Shown: positions 1 to 8,700 of the stretch, piece after piece
Position numbering within the stretch: the first letter of the stretch is position 1
Layout: every line of letters begins with the position of its first letter
Assembly (NCBI GenBank): GCA_013115135.1
Contig: JABANP010000672.1
Span: 1 to 23,397, forward strand
Source: Perkinsus olseni
Lineage: Eukaryota > Perkinsozoa > Perkinsida > Perkinsidae
Reading direction: 5' to 3'
Length of the DNA stretch: 23,397 nt
Position numbers and translations under genes: made by a program
Notes under the pieces: generated by a model
Databases searched by the model: none
What the model saw: the letters and a program-made list of their open reading frames with translations, nothing else
What the model was told of the DNA's origin: nothing

Positions 1-155
1 TGTACGCGTTTACCGGAGACACCTGCACACAATCCCTGCTCTTAAGCTTGATGTTTAGCTAGCTGTTGAACTTTGCTGTGTTTTTTGTTGTATTAAATTG
101 CTGATAAACTATCTACTGTTGTGTTAACTATGGCTCCTAAGACCAAGGCCAATCA
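1..155 (+). repeat. 5' LTR (155 bp, TG...CA)
   Basis: This segment matches 5779-5934 apart from G/A in AGCTRTTGAA, one T in a T-run, and T/C in CTAYCTACTG. It starts TGTACGCG and ends CCAATCA, the canonical TG...CA termini. An ATTAAA at 92-97 could serve as a poly(A) signal. The ATG of Gag at 130-132 lies inside the repeat. At 155 bp it is very short for a gypsy LTR. Confidence 0.93.
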
Positions 156-2574
156 TGGTGCATCATCCGTCTCTACTGCGAATGCTACGGTTGTATTACA
201 AGCAAATCCAGCTAAACGAGTTCGTGATGCTTTATCCTCTATCCAGGAAAATGGTCAAACAGACTTGGATAGCCAGTGGGGGCATCTGCAGAGTGAGTCT
301 ACATATAGACAGTTGCTCGCAGTTGTAGGAATTGCGTCGAGTTCAGTGGCTTGGGCTAGTTTGAGCTACTCGGTTGCCGGCAAAGATGTCGGCCCGGATC
401 CAGCAGCGTTTCATTCTGCATGCAAGTTAGCACGCCATCCTCTAGCCACTAGAGACGACTCCTTTGGCCCGGAAGAAGGATATGCAAACTTCAATTATGA
501 TGCCCTTCGCCAGAAGTTGACTTCTGCTACCGCGAAGGTGTCAGGCCCGAATTGGCCGTTATTATTGGTTGGTTTGGCTGCGTATCTCCCAGAAACTGTC
601 GTGGATGCGGCCTTGAGAGAGAAGCTCCGCACTCTGCTCGTGAGGACTAGTGGAGAAGGTGAGGAATACGTCGATATAGACTCCAAGCTTCTACTCTGGG
701 GCAAAATCGGTGAAGAAGTTGGTAAAGATGGGTATGATGCCGAGCTGGTTCATGAGTACTTTATGGAATGGTTGGATGTCCTAAAGTCTCTCTACCGTGC
801 GTTGGTGAAGAGATGGAGGGAATTTCAAGAGGCTGAATCCCCCAGGGATAATAACCCAGTCCTCCTATTGGGTAGATGGGCGTCTTTGAGGTTTCGACGG
901 TTGCCACTTACGCAGGCTTTTAGCGAAGAGAGGAGGTTGGCTGCTCGTCTCTCCTCACTTAGTGATCAAGCAAGCGGTGATATGAGCGCTATCAAGCTTA
1001 GTTTTGCCTTGCGAAGGAAGAATCTTGCTCTGATTGTACGCTCATGCAAATCAGTAGCGGGTAACGTTGGTGTGAATGAGCTCGCCCGGAGGATTGAGAA
1101 GAAGGCGAAGTCTGAGACAGCCTGTATTGATTTACTTCAAGACTTTGTGACTGCCAATAGTAGTGGTACCATCGACGAATACTTTGGTGTAGAAAGGTTT
1201 GACTATACTAAGAAGGAGAAGCCCTCGCCTATTGCCGCTGTAACCACTAGTACTACAAGTTCTCGCTCGGGAAAGACAGGGCGAGAGGAAGGGCAGCAAG
1301 AGGAGGTTATCCCACGGCCAAAACACCGCCGAACTCACTATCACCAGCATGCTTTTAAGAGTGGTAAATCCTTTTATGAACAAGCCCAGTCTATTCCAGG
1401 AAAGTCCCCTACAACTCCTTCTACTGGTCAGGCTCCAGTAGGCGACAAGCAACCTACATTATCGCAAAAGCTGGGAGTCTCTAGTAATGTTCTACAAGAG
1501 CGACGCCAAGCTAATCTATGCTTGAAGTGTGGAGCTTCAGGTCATAAGGTAGCTCAATGCCCACAGATGCTTAATAGTAATGGTAAAGGTACCACTGAGA
1601 AAAAGTCTCAGGATAATACCAAAAATCAAAGTGCAGATTCTGCTTATAGGATCAGCCTTGCGTCAGTTGATGATGTTAATGAGGGGGTATTAGTAGTGCT
1701 GGCTAACGTATCTTCTGTGGATGATACAACAAGCACACTGCCACTTAGAGTAGGACTGGATACTTATTCTACTCATGGACTGATACAATCAGATGTTAGT
1801 GATAGACTGTGTTTGGATCGCTCCTATCTTCACACACCTGCTAGAATCAGAGTGGCGAATGGGAAGGTTGTGGAAACTAATGAATTTGTTCAGGCTAGGG
1901 TCAGCTATGGGGGATATAGCCCAATAGTTGATTTACTACTCGTTAATGAGTTACCTAACGCTGATCTAATATTAAGCTTCACACAACTAAAGGATATAGG
2001 TGTCCGAATTGTTGTCCCGCCTCCGGTAGCCGATCACCAAGGGGGGCTGAATGTTGGTCTTACAGCTCAAGTAAGAGCAGCAGAAGCATACCTTGTTAAC
2101 CAGATAGGAAAGTGGCACCAGTGCCCTGGAGGCAAGGACTATCGGTATCGCGTGAGACGACTTCAACCAAATGAAGTGAAAGATACTTCAGAACAAACAC
2201 TCGTTGTTGAAGTAGAGGTTAATACTACTGAGAATAATGCTGAGACTAGCCTAAGCGGGTATGATTATAGCGTCGACCTCTACAATAGCCTCACAAATAC
2301 GGAAAAAGCAGAGTACCAGAGGGGCGTCCAGGAGTTCATCGAGCGGCGTTGGTGGTTACCCCAGCAGGAGTGTTTTGGTCAGGAGTGTCTGTCACCAGTA
2401 GAAATAATCACATTTCCACTGTCTCAAAAATCTCTTACCACTAAGGTAAGAGCATGCTCGGATGCTCGCGCTTTCAATAACTCAGTGGGAGCCGCTAGTT
2501 ATAGCGGATGGGCCATTGATGATATTGTAAAGTTCATAAGAGCGAGATGGATCCCTGAGAGTTCAGCCTTGTAG
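130..2574 (+). CDS. Gag - aspartic protease - N-terminal part of RT (814 aa, ends at in-frame TAG)
   Basis: The ATG at 130 begins MAPKTKANH, whose first codons are still in the LTR. Residues 1 to about 450 are an unrecognised Gag rich in charged and helical stretches. A CCHC zinc knuckle (C464-x2-C467-x4-H472-x4-C477) marks nucleocapsid. A retropepsin-like domain follows: the catalytic loop reads D544-T-Y-S where D-S/T-G is usual, and a hydrophobic NADLILSF strand near 610 matches the distal signature. From about residue 750 RT begins, with K-x-R-x-x-S-D-x-R-x-x-N fingers motifs. The frame then hits TAG at 2572, just before the catalytic Asp of RT motif A, and stays open beyond in the same frame. 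Gag and Pol are therefore one reading frame, with no shift between them. The stop is probably a nonsense mutation, although readthrough cannot be excluded. Confidence 0.9.
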   Translation: MAPKTKANHGASSVSTANATVVLQANPAKRVRDALSSIQENGQTDLDSQWGHLQSESTYRQLLAVVGIASSSVAWASLSYSVAGKDVGPDPAAFHSACKLARHPLATRDDSFGPEEGYANFNYDALRQKLTSATAKVSGPNWPLLLVGLAAYLPETVVDAALREKLRTLLVRTSGEGEEYVDIDSKLLLWGKIGEEVGKDGYDAELVHEYFMEWLDVLKSLYRALVKRWREFQEAESPRDNNPVLLLGRWASLRFRRLPLTQAFSEERRLAARLSSLSDQASGDMSAIKLSFALRRKNLALIVRSCKSVAGNVGVNELARRIEKKAKSETACIDLLQDFVTANSSGTIDEYFGVERFDYTKKEKPSPIAAVTTSTTSSRSGKTGREEGQQEEVIPRPKHRRTHYHQHAFKSGKSFYEQAQSIPGKSPTTPSTGQAPVGDKQPTLSQKLGVSSNVLQERRQANLCLKCGASGHKVAQCPQMLNSNGKGTTEKKSQDNTKNQSADSAYRISLASVDDVNEGVLVVLANVSSVDDTTSTLPLRVGLDTYSTHGLIQSDVSDRLCLDRSYLHTPARIRVANGKVVETNEFVQARVSYGGYSPIVDLLLVNELPNADLILSFTQLKDIGVRIVVPPPVADHQGGLNVGLTAQVRAAEAYLVNQIGKWHQCPGGKDYRYRVRRLQPNEVKDTSEQTLVVEVEVNTTENNAETSLSGYDYSVDLYNSLTNTEKAEYQRGVQEFIERRWWLPQQECFGQECLSPVEIITFPLSQKSLTTKVRACSDARAFNNSVGAASYSGWAIDDIVKFIRARWIPESSAL
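156..170 (+). promoter_or_regulatory. Candidate primer-binding site
   Basis: The bases immediately after the 5' LTR are TGGTGCATCATCCG. They start with TGG, as expected for pairing with a tRNA CCA 3' end. The position is right, but I cannot name the tRNA. The site lies inside the Gag coding sequence because translation starts upstream in the LTR. Confidence 0.45.
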
Positions 2575-3993
2575 GTGCTAGATTTGTCCCGTGCTTTTTA
2601 TAAAGTGCGATTGGCACATGATAAGTACATAAGGGTGAAAACTGTTGGCCGGTGTTATCTGAGTAATAGAGTTATATTTGGAGTGCGGTACGGACCATGT
2701 GCCCTCGCATCGCAAGTATTGGTCCTTTGTAACTCTGTACTCTCCGCCATGCTCGGCCGAGAGGTCGCAGCTACTTGTACATCTAGATTAGTGGATGTGC
2801 TGCCAGGTCTCACTATACTCCCGTACTATGATGATTTTTTTGTTCTGGGAACAAAAAGTCTAGTACGGAAGTTTGAAGCTATCCTGTGTAGGATAGCTCC
2901 TTCTTCAGGGGTAGAAATACCAGAAAAGAAAAAGACGCACTTGGATAGCGACTTGGATGTCTCTCACCTTGGTTTAATCTGGAAACTCTCGAACAGTAAT
3001 GAACTGTCTATCGATTGCCCTACTATAGATGCTAGTAGAGTTCTGGTTCCGTCTGCAATGAGTAAGCGCCAAGCTTTTGCTTTATGTGGGCGATACTTCG
3101 ACCCAACCTATTGCCACGCAACTGCTCGTCTGGTTATGAACCAGCTGCGTGCGTGGTTTGGTCGAGCCACTGAAGGCTGGGATAAGAAGTACAAGTTTGG
3201 CCCACAAACGAGAAGTGCACTTGAACAGCTGGTTCACGTTGCCTCGGACGATTTTGCTAAGTGTGACCACAAAGCTGTCCCTTCGGATCATCATTATCTG
3301 CTGGGTTTTTGTGATGCTTGTGATGTGGGCGGTGGCTGCTGTGTTATCTCGTCTGCGACCCTGTCGGGTAAACCTGAGGATCCTGATACGGTTTTGTTAG
3401 AAGAACACTCTGGAGTGTTCGGTAGTAAAGAAGAGAAGTGGCATGTAAACAGGAAAGAATTTGCGTGGTTGTTGAAAACTCTCAAGTTTTTATTATCCTG
3501 GTTACAGAAGTTTGGAAAGTCTGATACGAGACTGCAGGGTGCAGCTCTCTATTGTGATAATACAACAGCTACGGCATGGAGTATGAGTTCTCTTAATAGG
3601 CGGTATGATATACAGGCGGTCCATAGAATGCACGATGAAGCAGCAGAACTCCTATCATATGCAAAGCGAGAGTATGGGATAGAAATTGCTATCAAGTACC
3701 TGCCTGGTCCCTTGAATTCGGTGGCAGATGGTTTGTCAAGGCGAAGTCTACTCCTCCCTAAGTTGGGAGAATTGGAACCTACTCTGCTGAAAAAGTCTCC
3801 GTTAAAGAAGCAGAGTCGGTTAGGGGAAAAGGGAGTATCCTGTATTGCTTTTACGGATTCGCTGATTTGTACTTATACATCGAAGCCACAAGCGAGCAGA
3901 AGGGTCAAAATCGGTGTTCCACTCGAAGGGAGTGAGGCATCCTTTCATCCCATGATTTCCATCATTATCATCATTCAGTCCATCCTCAACTAA
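2575..3993 (+). pseudogene. Reverse transcriptase palm and RNase H (continuation of Gag-Pol after the TAG)
   Basis: The same frame as Gag continues for 472 codons after the TAG at 2572. Counting from its first codon, RT motif A is VLDLSRAFYKV (catalytic Asp 3), motif B is FGVRYGPCA (35-43), and motif C is YYDD (84-87), the polymerase active site. RNase H follows, with D247 (FCDACD), E296 (NRKE), D328 (YCDN) and D385 (VADGLSRR), the usual four acidic positions of gypsy-type RNase H. There is no independent ATG at the start, so it can only be made by readthrough or from an intact relative. The last residues before the stop at 3991 are low-complexity isoleucines and look out of frame. The real continuation is in the next frame, open from 3956. 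Confidence 0.9.
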
Positions 3994-5143
3994 TGCTAGT
4001 GACGACAACTTGAAAGCGGATTGCTTGACTGGAGTTGCAGATCTACACACGGAAGATGTGTTAGATCATTGCCGGAAAGCTTTAACTGACAACTGTTTTA
4101 CGTCCCAGCAAAAGGTTTATGACATTAACCTCAAGTACTTGGTAGAAGGGTTGTCCAAGGGTGCTCCTTATCCAGATAATATTAGACGTCTCTGTTACGA
4201 AGGAGCCAGGACAGGCGAAAGGTTTAAACTGGAGAATGGTCTCCTGCTCTATAGAGATTTGCAATGTCAGACTCCATGGATGATCTTTCTCCCAACCAAG
4301 CGGAGCAGAGCCTGGGCTCTCTATAAATATCATACGAATGTGCAGACTGGGACGCACCGTGGTACTCCGCGCACTATTGAGAATGTGCAGAGGGATGGCT
4401 TTTGGTGGCCTTCTATGGTGAAGGACCTAACGCGATGGATCAAGGGTTGCAAGCAGTGCCAACTAGGCAAGGCCTATGAACCCTATAATCCTCAGCCATA
4501 TGTTTTTAGAAGGGGAATGGGACGTTTCAGTAATATACAGTTAGATTTTACTGGATCGATGGAGGCTTATTATAAACCTACGGATACCCATTGCCCGGGT
4601 GGTATGAAGCATCTTTTGGTTATAATAGATGAGGGATCGAGAGCTATGTTAGTTCTGCCTACATTCAGCACATCAGCCTTAGATGTGATAATGGGATTGC
4701 TGGTCTGGTTCCAAGCTTATGGTATCCCTCATAGGATACAACTTGATCAAGCAGGGGCTCATGTCAGTGAAGAGTTATCTACGTTTGCTGAAACTTGGGG
4801 GATTATTCTTTCATACGGAATACCCCGGCGGCCCGAAACGCAGGGACTTGTAGAAGGTGCAATACGTGCCGTGAAAGAGACTGTTACCGCTAATCTTGCC
4901 ACTTCGATTTCAAGTCCCTGGTATATATCTGGTTTGTTGAGCGGCCTGATTCATAATCAATCAACTCTGATTGGGAGTCGCTTCTCGCCACATACTCTTA
5001 CCATGGGGTTGGATTTGGACATGGACGTGCCTCCACTAGTGGTTGGTGAAGCATTGAAGCAAAGGTATCAGGAGTACAGGCAAAGGCGGGATGAGAGAGC
5101 AGCAAATGCAGAGATCCGAGATGTCCTTCAAAAAAGCCCCTAG
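3956..5143 (+). pseudogene. Integrase: zinc finger and DD35E core
   Basis: This frame is open from 3956 (after TGA at 3953-3955) and has no good ATG at its head. Numbering from 4010, an HHCC zinc-binding domain uses H108, H116, C147 and C150. The catalytic core has D179 (QLDFTG), D246 (QLDQAG) and E282 (QGLVEGA). The last two are separated by 35 residues, the retroviral/gypsy integrase DD35E spacing. It would insert the cDNA into the host chromosome. It is one base ahead of the RT-RNaseH frame, so a +1 shift is needed somewhere in 3956-3993, in the non-conserved linker. It ends at TAG 5141-5143, just after a six-A run (5130-5135), where the sense passes to the next frame. Confidence 0.9.
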
Positions 5144-5468
5144 GTTTCAATTTCATCCTGATGATAAAGTCCGCCTTGTTCGGCGTATAGATAATAAACG
5201 CGTCATTCAGGGCCCGTTTACTATAGAAGCAGTTCACCCTGATAATAGATACTTGTATAAGCTTTATGGTAAGCCTAACTATGTATCCGTTGGTCAGCTC
5301 CTGCCATTTCGTGAAGATGTGTTCATGAAAGAGTTTGATTATGCGGTGCAACCTCACCAAGCCTTATTGGCAAGGATTACTACATCCAAAGTACCTGGCG
5401 GGGTCCCTTTTCCAGAAATAAGACCCGGCCAGTGGATCTTTAATGATACGGGAAGCAGCAGACTTTGA
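5091..5468 (+). pseudogene. Integrase C-terminal (GPY/F-like) module
   Basis: The segment after the A-run encodes a basic beta-rich module with PDDKVRLVRR, then GPFTIEAV and YLYKLYG. This is the GPY/F-type integrase C-terminal domain of gypsy elements, thought to bind DNA or chromatin. The frame is again one base ahead of the integrase core, and the natural crossing point is the homopolymer at 5130-5135. The end of the frame at 5466-5468 overlaps the next open frame by 26 bases. Confidence 0.8.
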
Positions 5469-5724
5469 TAAGCTGGCTCCTTCACATCAATTGTCATTAA
5501 GCCTTGTTGAAAAGGTTGAAGGCAATAGCCTTACAGTCCTTGGTCTGGATAGGTGTAGGGATGGTTCGTGGAAACCACCAAAGACTACAGCTGAGAAGGA
5601 CTCTGCTAGGTTTTCTATAGGCCCTGACGACATCTTTGGAGATGCTTTCACGTGCACTGCACATAAGAGGATTCCAAAGCGTGTGAAGGACTGGCTCGAA
5701 TCTACAGGTGTTTCGTCGCCTTGA
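5443..5724 (+). pseudogene. Extra C-terminal Pol domain or small ORF (93 aa), unrecognised
   Basis: This 93-codon frame starts with ATG at 5443, inside the end of the GPY/F frame, and ends at TGA 5722-5724. It contains SLVEKVEGNSLTVLGLDR then RDGSWKPP, a pattern resembling small beta-barrel reader modules found at the C-termini of some gypsy integrases. That is only a resemblance by eye. It may be the natural tail of Pol displaced by a third one-base shift, or a separate small ORF using the overlapping ATG. It ends 54 bases before the 3' LTR. Confidence 0.5.
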
Positions 5725-5769
5725 TACTGTTTGAGGTTATTCGTTTGTGGTGTGCATGTGTATACTCCT

Positions 5770-5778
5770 GGGGGGGCG
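5770..5778 (+). promoter_or_regulatory. Candidate polypurine tract
   Basis: Seven consecutive G (5770-5776) followed by CG lie directly before the 3' LTR, the place where plus-strand cDNA synthesis is primed in LTR retroelements. The tract is short and G-only, so the assignment rests mainly on position. Confidence 0.4.
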
Positions 5779-5934
5779 TGTACGCGTTTACCGGAGACAC
5801 CTGCACACAATCCCTGCTCTTAAGCTTGATGTTTAGCTAGCTATTGAACTTTGCTGTGTTTTTTTGTTGTATTAAATTGCTGATAAACTACCTACTGTTG
5901 TGTTAACTATGGCTCCTAAGACCAAGGCCAATCA
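5779..5934 (+). repeat. 3' LTR (156 bp)
   Basis: This is the second copy of the 155-bp terminal repeat, with two substitutions and one extra T. It carries the Gag ATG (5909-5911) and the first eight codons. Reading on into flanking host DNA gives a 15-codon peptide ending at TAA (5954-5956). ATTAAA is at 5871-5876. Confidence 0.93.
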
Positions 5935-6787
5935 GTTGTTTGCAAATTGTATATAAATTTACAATTGCAAATTGTACACATATTGTACAATACAATCTAC
6001 TCGACACATGAGAAGCTTGAGTCATTGGCACGTTCACATCTACCAGCAACGCTGAAGAGCAACTTGATGTGATCACCGCCATGACCCAGTCCTTGCTCTC
6101 GAGAGACTTGAATCCAAATTTCCACTTATTTGTATGCAATCTCGCGTCCGACCCGCGTAGCGGGTTGTCACTACATTGCACAAGGATTATTGAGACGCGC
6201 CTTTCGAGGAAAAGTTGGAGATGGAAGGATGGTCTAAAGCGTGATCTATATCGTGGTATTGAACGCATAACTAATGGCGGTGGATACATGGCGCAGGAAG
6301 AGCCTAGATGCTCAAATGGGACCAAGTGCAGTGTATCTCAGTGAAGTGTCGCAAGCTCAAAGAAAGGCGAAACTGCTCTTGAGGGGGGTCTAAGCGACGA
6401 TGTGATCCAAAGCTTGATCTGTAGCTAAATCTAGCACGTACACTCATGCACGCGAATGCAATGAGCGAAATGACACGAGATACTGGTAGTAACTAAGCAG
6501 CAGAGATGGTGGTCACTGTAGTGCACAAGCATGCGCAGTAGGAGTGGAGGTTGTCGTAGCGACAGTAGTCTGAGAGCCGGAACCGACTCCGCGCGTGTGT
6601 ACTTCCCGCAGGGGCGCTGCGATAGAATGATGAATAGATGAATAGGAGAAAGGAAGGATGGAGCGTCCAACGATACCCAACCGTCGAGACTGCAACAAAA
6701 GATGCGCCGTGTGTTCGGTCGGCGGCAACAGGAAGAACAACAACGACTGAGCGATTTGCTTTTCATCAAGGCCGGACTCAGATGCCT
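5935..6787. other. Flank of the retroelement, no gene recognised
   Basis: The first 60 bases are AT-rich, with GCAAATTGTA occurring twice. Open frames here are short, lack recognisable domains and overlap on both strands. A copy of a dispersed repeat lies at 6404-6461. I see no supported gene. Confidence 0.4.
6404..6461 (+). repeat. Dispersed 58-bp repeat, copy 1
   Basis: This copy begins GATCCAAAGCTTGATCTG and ends in the core CATGCACGCGAATGCAA. It aligns along its length to 9054-9110, and its core matches, inverted, 9494-9522 and 9692-9720. Such a spread of short related copies suggests remnants of one mobile or satellite-like repeat. Confidence 0.6.
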
Positions 6788-7685
6788 TCACTTAGTTGTG
6801 GGCGAGAACAGCTCCGCAAGAACGACTGCATCTTGAGGATCATTGGTGAAAGGCAGTTGCATATCAATCAGGGGCAGGTCTATGGGCAGAGCCTCTGCGT
6901 GCGACGAGCTGAAGCGGTAGACGTAACCGTCGTACGAGAACGGTTTACCTAAAGTGGGGTTGCTTTTACGTTGCGGAATCCACCGCAAAACGGGAGGGAG
7001 CGTAAAGTCTCTCTTCCTCATGAGGAGATTCAGCTATGCACGCATAAACGAGACGATCGGCGCATAATGAGTAACAAACGGTCCACGAAAGAAAGTTTGA
7101 TTGCTCACCCTTTTTAACGAAGCCTAACTTCTCATAGAGACTCCTTACAAATTTTTCCGAGGATCCCACCAGTAAATACGCGCCAGTGACTCCGGGCCAT
7201 CCCAATTTGATCTGAAAATCTTGAGGTGTGGGGAGGACTAGCATGGCCTTACGTATGCAAGCAGCCGTGTGAGCATCGCTGCTGCCACTCCCTTTTTTTG
7301 CCAGGCGTCTTTCACATTAACTCCATTGAGATAGACCCACTTGCCATACCTCGGGTCACTCAGTAGACCGAACTCGACGGACCCAACCACAGTCTGACAT
7401 GAACTCAGATTCGCTAGCTAGACGATCGTGCTATGTAAGAAAAGAGAGCTTTATTCGATACCGTACCTCCCCCTCCTCAGCGTTAACAAGAACAGCAAGA
7501 AAATCTGCTGACTCGTCCATCTTCGAGCCTCCAGACGGGAGTTCACAGCGATATTCTAGCTGGGAGACGTTGAAGCCGAGGGATTTGCTCTCCCGTTCTG
7601 GAAGCGTCGTCATAGCAGGCACCGTCCACGGACGCAGTCCTATGCAGAGGAGCCACAGAACGCTCATTGACAGTGTGACCCTCAT
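6788..7685 (-). CDS. GNAT-family N-acetyltransferase with N-terminal signal-like segment, 4 exons
   Basis: Exon 1 (7685-7467) starts with a hydrophobic segment (SMSVLWLLCIGL) typical of a signal peptide or anchor. Exon 2 (7417-7253) holds the GNAT core: VVGSVEFG (beta strand), VYLNGVNV (beta 4), then the acetyl-CoA loop QKKGVAAAML, matching Q/R-x-x-G-x-G/A. Exon 3 (7211-7109) carries LYEKLGFVKK, the classic Y-x-x-x-GF C-terminal motif. Introns are 49 nt (GTACGG...AG) and 41 nt (GTAAGG...CAG). The end is uncertain. The third intron (GTGAGC at 7108) can join 7033, stopping at 6966 (184 aa), or 7008, giving a longer tail to the stop at 6788. The substrate cannot be told. If the signal is real, the enzyme acts in the secretory pathway. 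Confidence 0.82.
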
Positions 7686-8127
7686 GTCATGGAAATATGG
7701 AAAATCTATGTTGGGATGAATGTAAGAGGCGATTAGCGCCTCCCTTCGTTCGGAAAATCAGGGTTGCTCGAAAAAGCAAGATGCGTACAAGATCACACTT
7801 GATAGAATCGTGCGATACAGAGGGTGGTGCTAGGAGACGTCGAGTAATCGGAGGCTTGGATCACACCTGGGAACTCTGTGTCAATCTGAGAATAGCAGCA
7901 CCGCTGCTGCAGCGGGAAGATTTCCGGTATGGCTCAAATTGAGCCCCCGAAATTGATGTCCTTATCAGCGAAATTGACTTCCTCAACCATGGAATTGTGT
8001 GCCTTATCGGCGAAATTGATTCCCTTATTTGAGGCCTGCCGCTAGAATGACTTCTTTGTCCGCCAATTGCATCCCCCCATCTCGACCCTACCGCCAATTC
8101 GCTGTCTCAACGACCCGCCAACGTGAA
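7686..8127. other. Intergenic, decayed short repeats
   Basis: No gene is recognised. The phrase CCTTATC(A/G)GCGAAATTGA occurs at 7960 and 8002, about 42 bases apart, with a further CGAAATTGA at 7948. CCGCCAATT occurs twice just before the 65-bp array. It looks like an older, degenerate tandem repeat. Confidence 0.4.
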
Positions 8128-8384
8128 ATCCTCTACCCCCATATAGGCAACGGCAACCTTATCCTCCAAATAGGCTTCTGAATGGTATAGATATCCTCTA
8201 CCCCCATATAGGCAACGGCAACCTTATCCTCCAAATAGGCTTCTGAATGGTATAGATATCCTCTACCCCCATATAGGCAACGGCCTTATCCTCCAAATAG
8301 GCTTCTGAATGGTATAGACATCCTCTACCCCCATATAGGCAACGGCAACCTTATCCTCCAAATAGGCTTCTGAATGGTACAGAT
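8128..8384 (+). repeat. 65-bp tandem repeat, four copies
   Basis: Units are 8128-8192, 8193-8257, 8258-8319 and 8320-8384. The first two are identical by eye, the third lacks three bases (AAC), and the fourth has single changes (TATAG to TACAG). Each begins ATCCTCTACCCCCATATAGG. Each unit contains a weaker internal echo (ATCCTCCAAATAGG), so it may itself have grown from a roughly 30-bp ancestor. The near identity implies recent expansion. No frame stays open through it. Confidence 0.95.
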
Positions 8385-8700
8385 GTTGAAAAGGTGTAGA
8401 TCATTTACGTTGTTTGCCGTCCTGGCACTGGACGGAACACGACAGTGCAATTAGAGAACCGTTGCCGATGGCGATGGATTGCTCGTCTCTTAGCTGACGA
8501 AGGGCCAGCCTGTCGGCGATCTGTGATGGCGGATGCTGCCAAGCAGAAGGTCGAACAAGAGGCCTCAAAACTGTTGGTATGAAAATGTAACAATTGCATA
8601 TCAAGACTGGTGAGAAGCGCGAGAGACAAACCTCTACTGGCAGCTGGATACTCTTCGCGGGGTTTCACGGCGTGAGACGTCATGACACCTCTCTGGTTCT
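8385..8700. other. Intergenic, no supported gene
   Basis: The minus strand has overlapping open frames in two registers (8401-8604 and 8405-8710) without a recognisable domain or a clear start. They could include a second exon of the gene at 8701-8922, but no splice join convinces me. Confidence 0.3.

Larger units (their letters stand above)
1..5934 (+). mobile_element. Ty3/gypsy-type LTR retrotransposon, near full length
   Basis: The unit is bounded by direct repeats at 1-155 and 5779-5934 that begin TG and end CA. Between them, all on the plus strand, lie in order Gag with a CCHC zinc knuckle, an aspartic protease, reverse transcriptase, RNase H, and an integrase with a zinc finger, a DD35E core and a GPY/F-like module. 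The RT-RNaseH-IN order is that of the Ty3/gypsy group. The LTRs differ at two substitutions and one T-run indel, about 2%, so insertion is fairly recent. The coding part carries an in-frame TAG at 2572-2574 and three frame changes, near 3956-3993, 5130-5143 and 5443-5468, so this copy is probably non-autonomous. The left end coincides with the window edge, so a target-site duplication cannot be checked; the bases after the 3' LTR are GTTGT. Confidence 0.95.

Noticed and set aside
2572..2574. TAG read as a sense codon (variant genetic code)
   Set aside because: TAG, TAA and TGA all serve as plausible stops in the other genes of the window, and no second in-frame TAG interrupts a conserved domain.
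6069..6344. 91-codon plus-strand ORF
   Set aside because: No domain, no signal and overlapped by a longer minus-strand frame; its composition is not distinctive.
8128..8384. CRISPR-like array
   Set aside because: The units are contiguous 65-bp tandem copies with no variable spacers, in a eukaryotic context.
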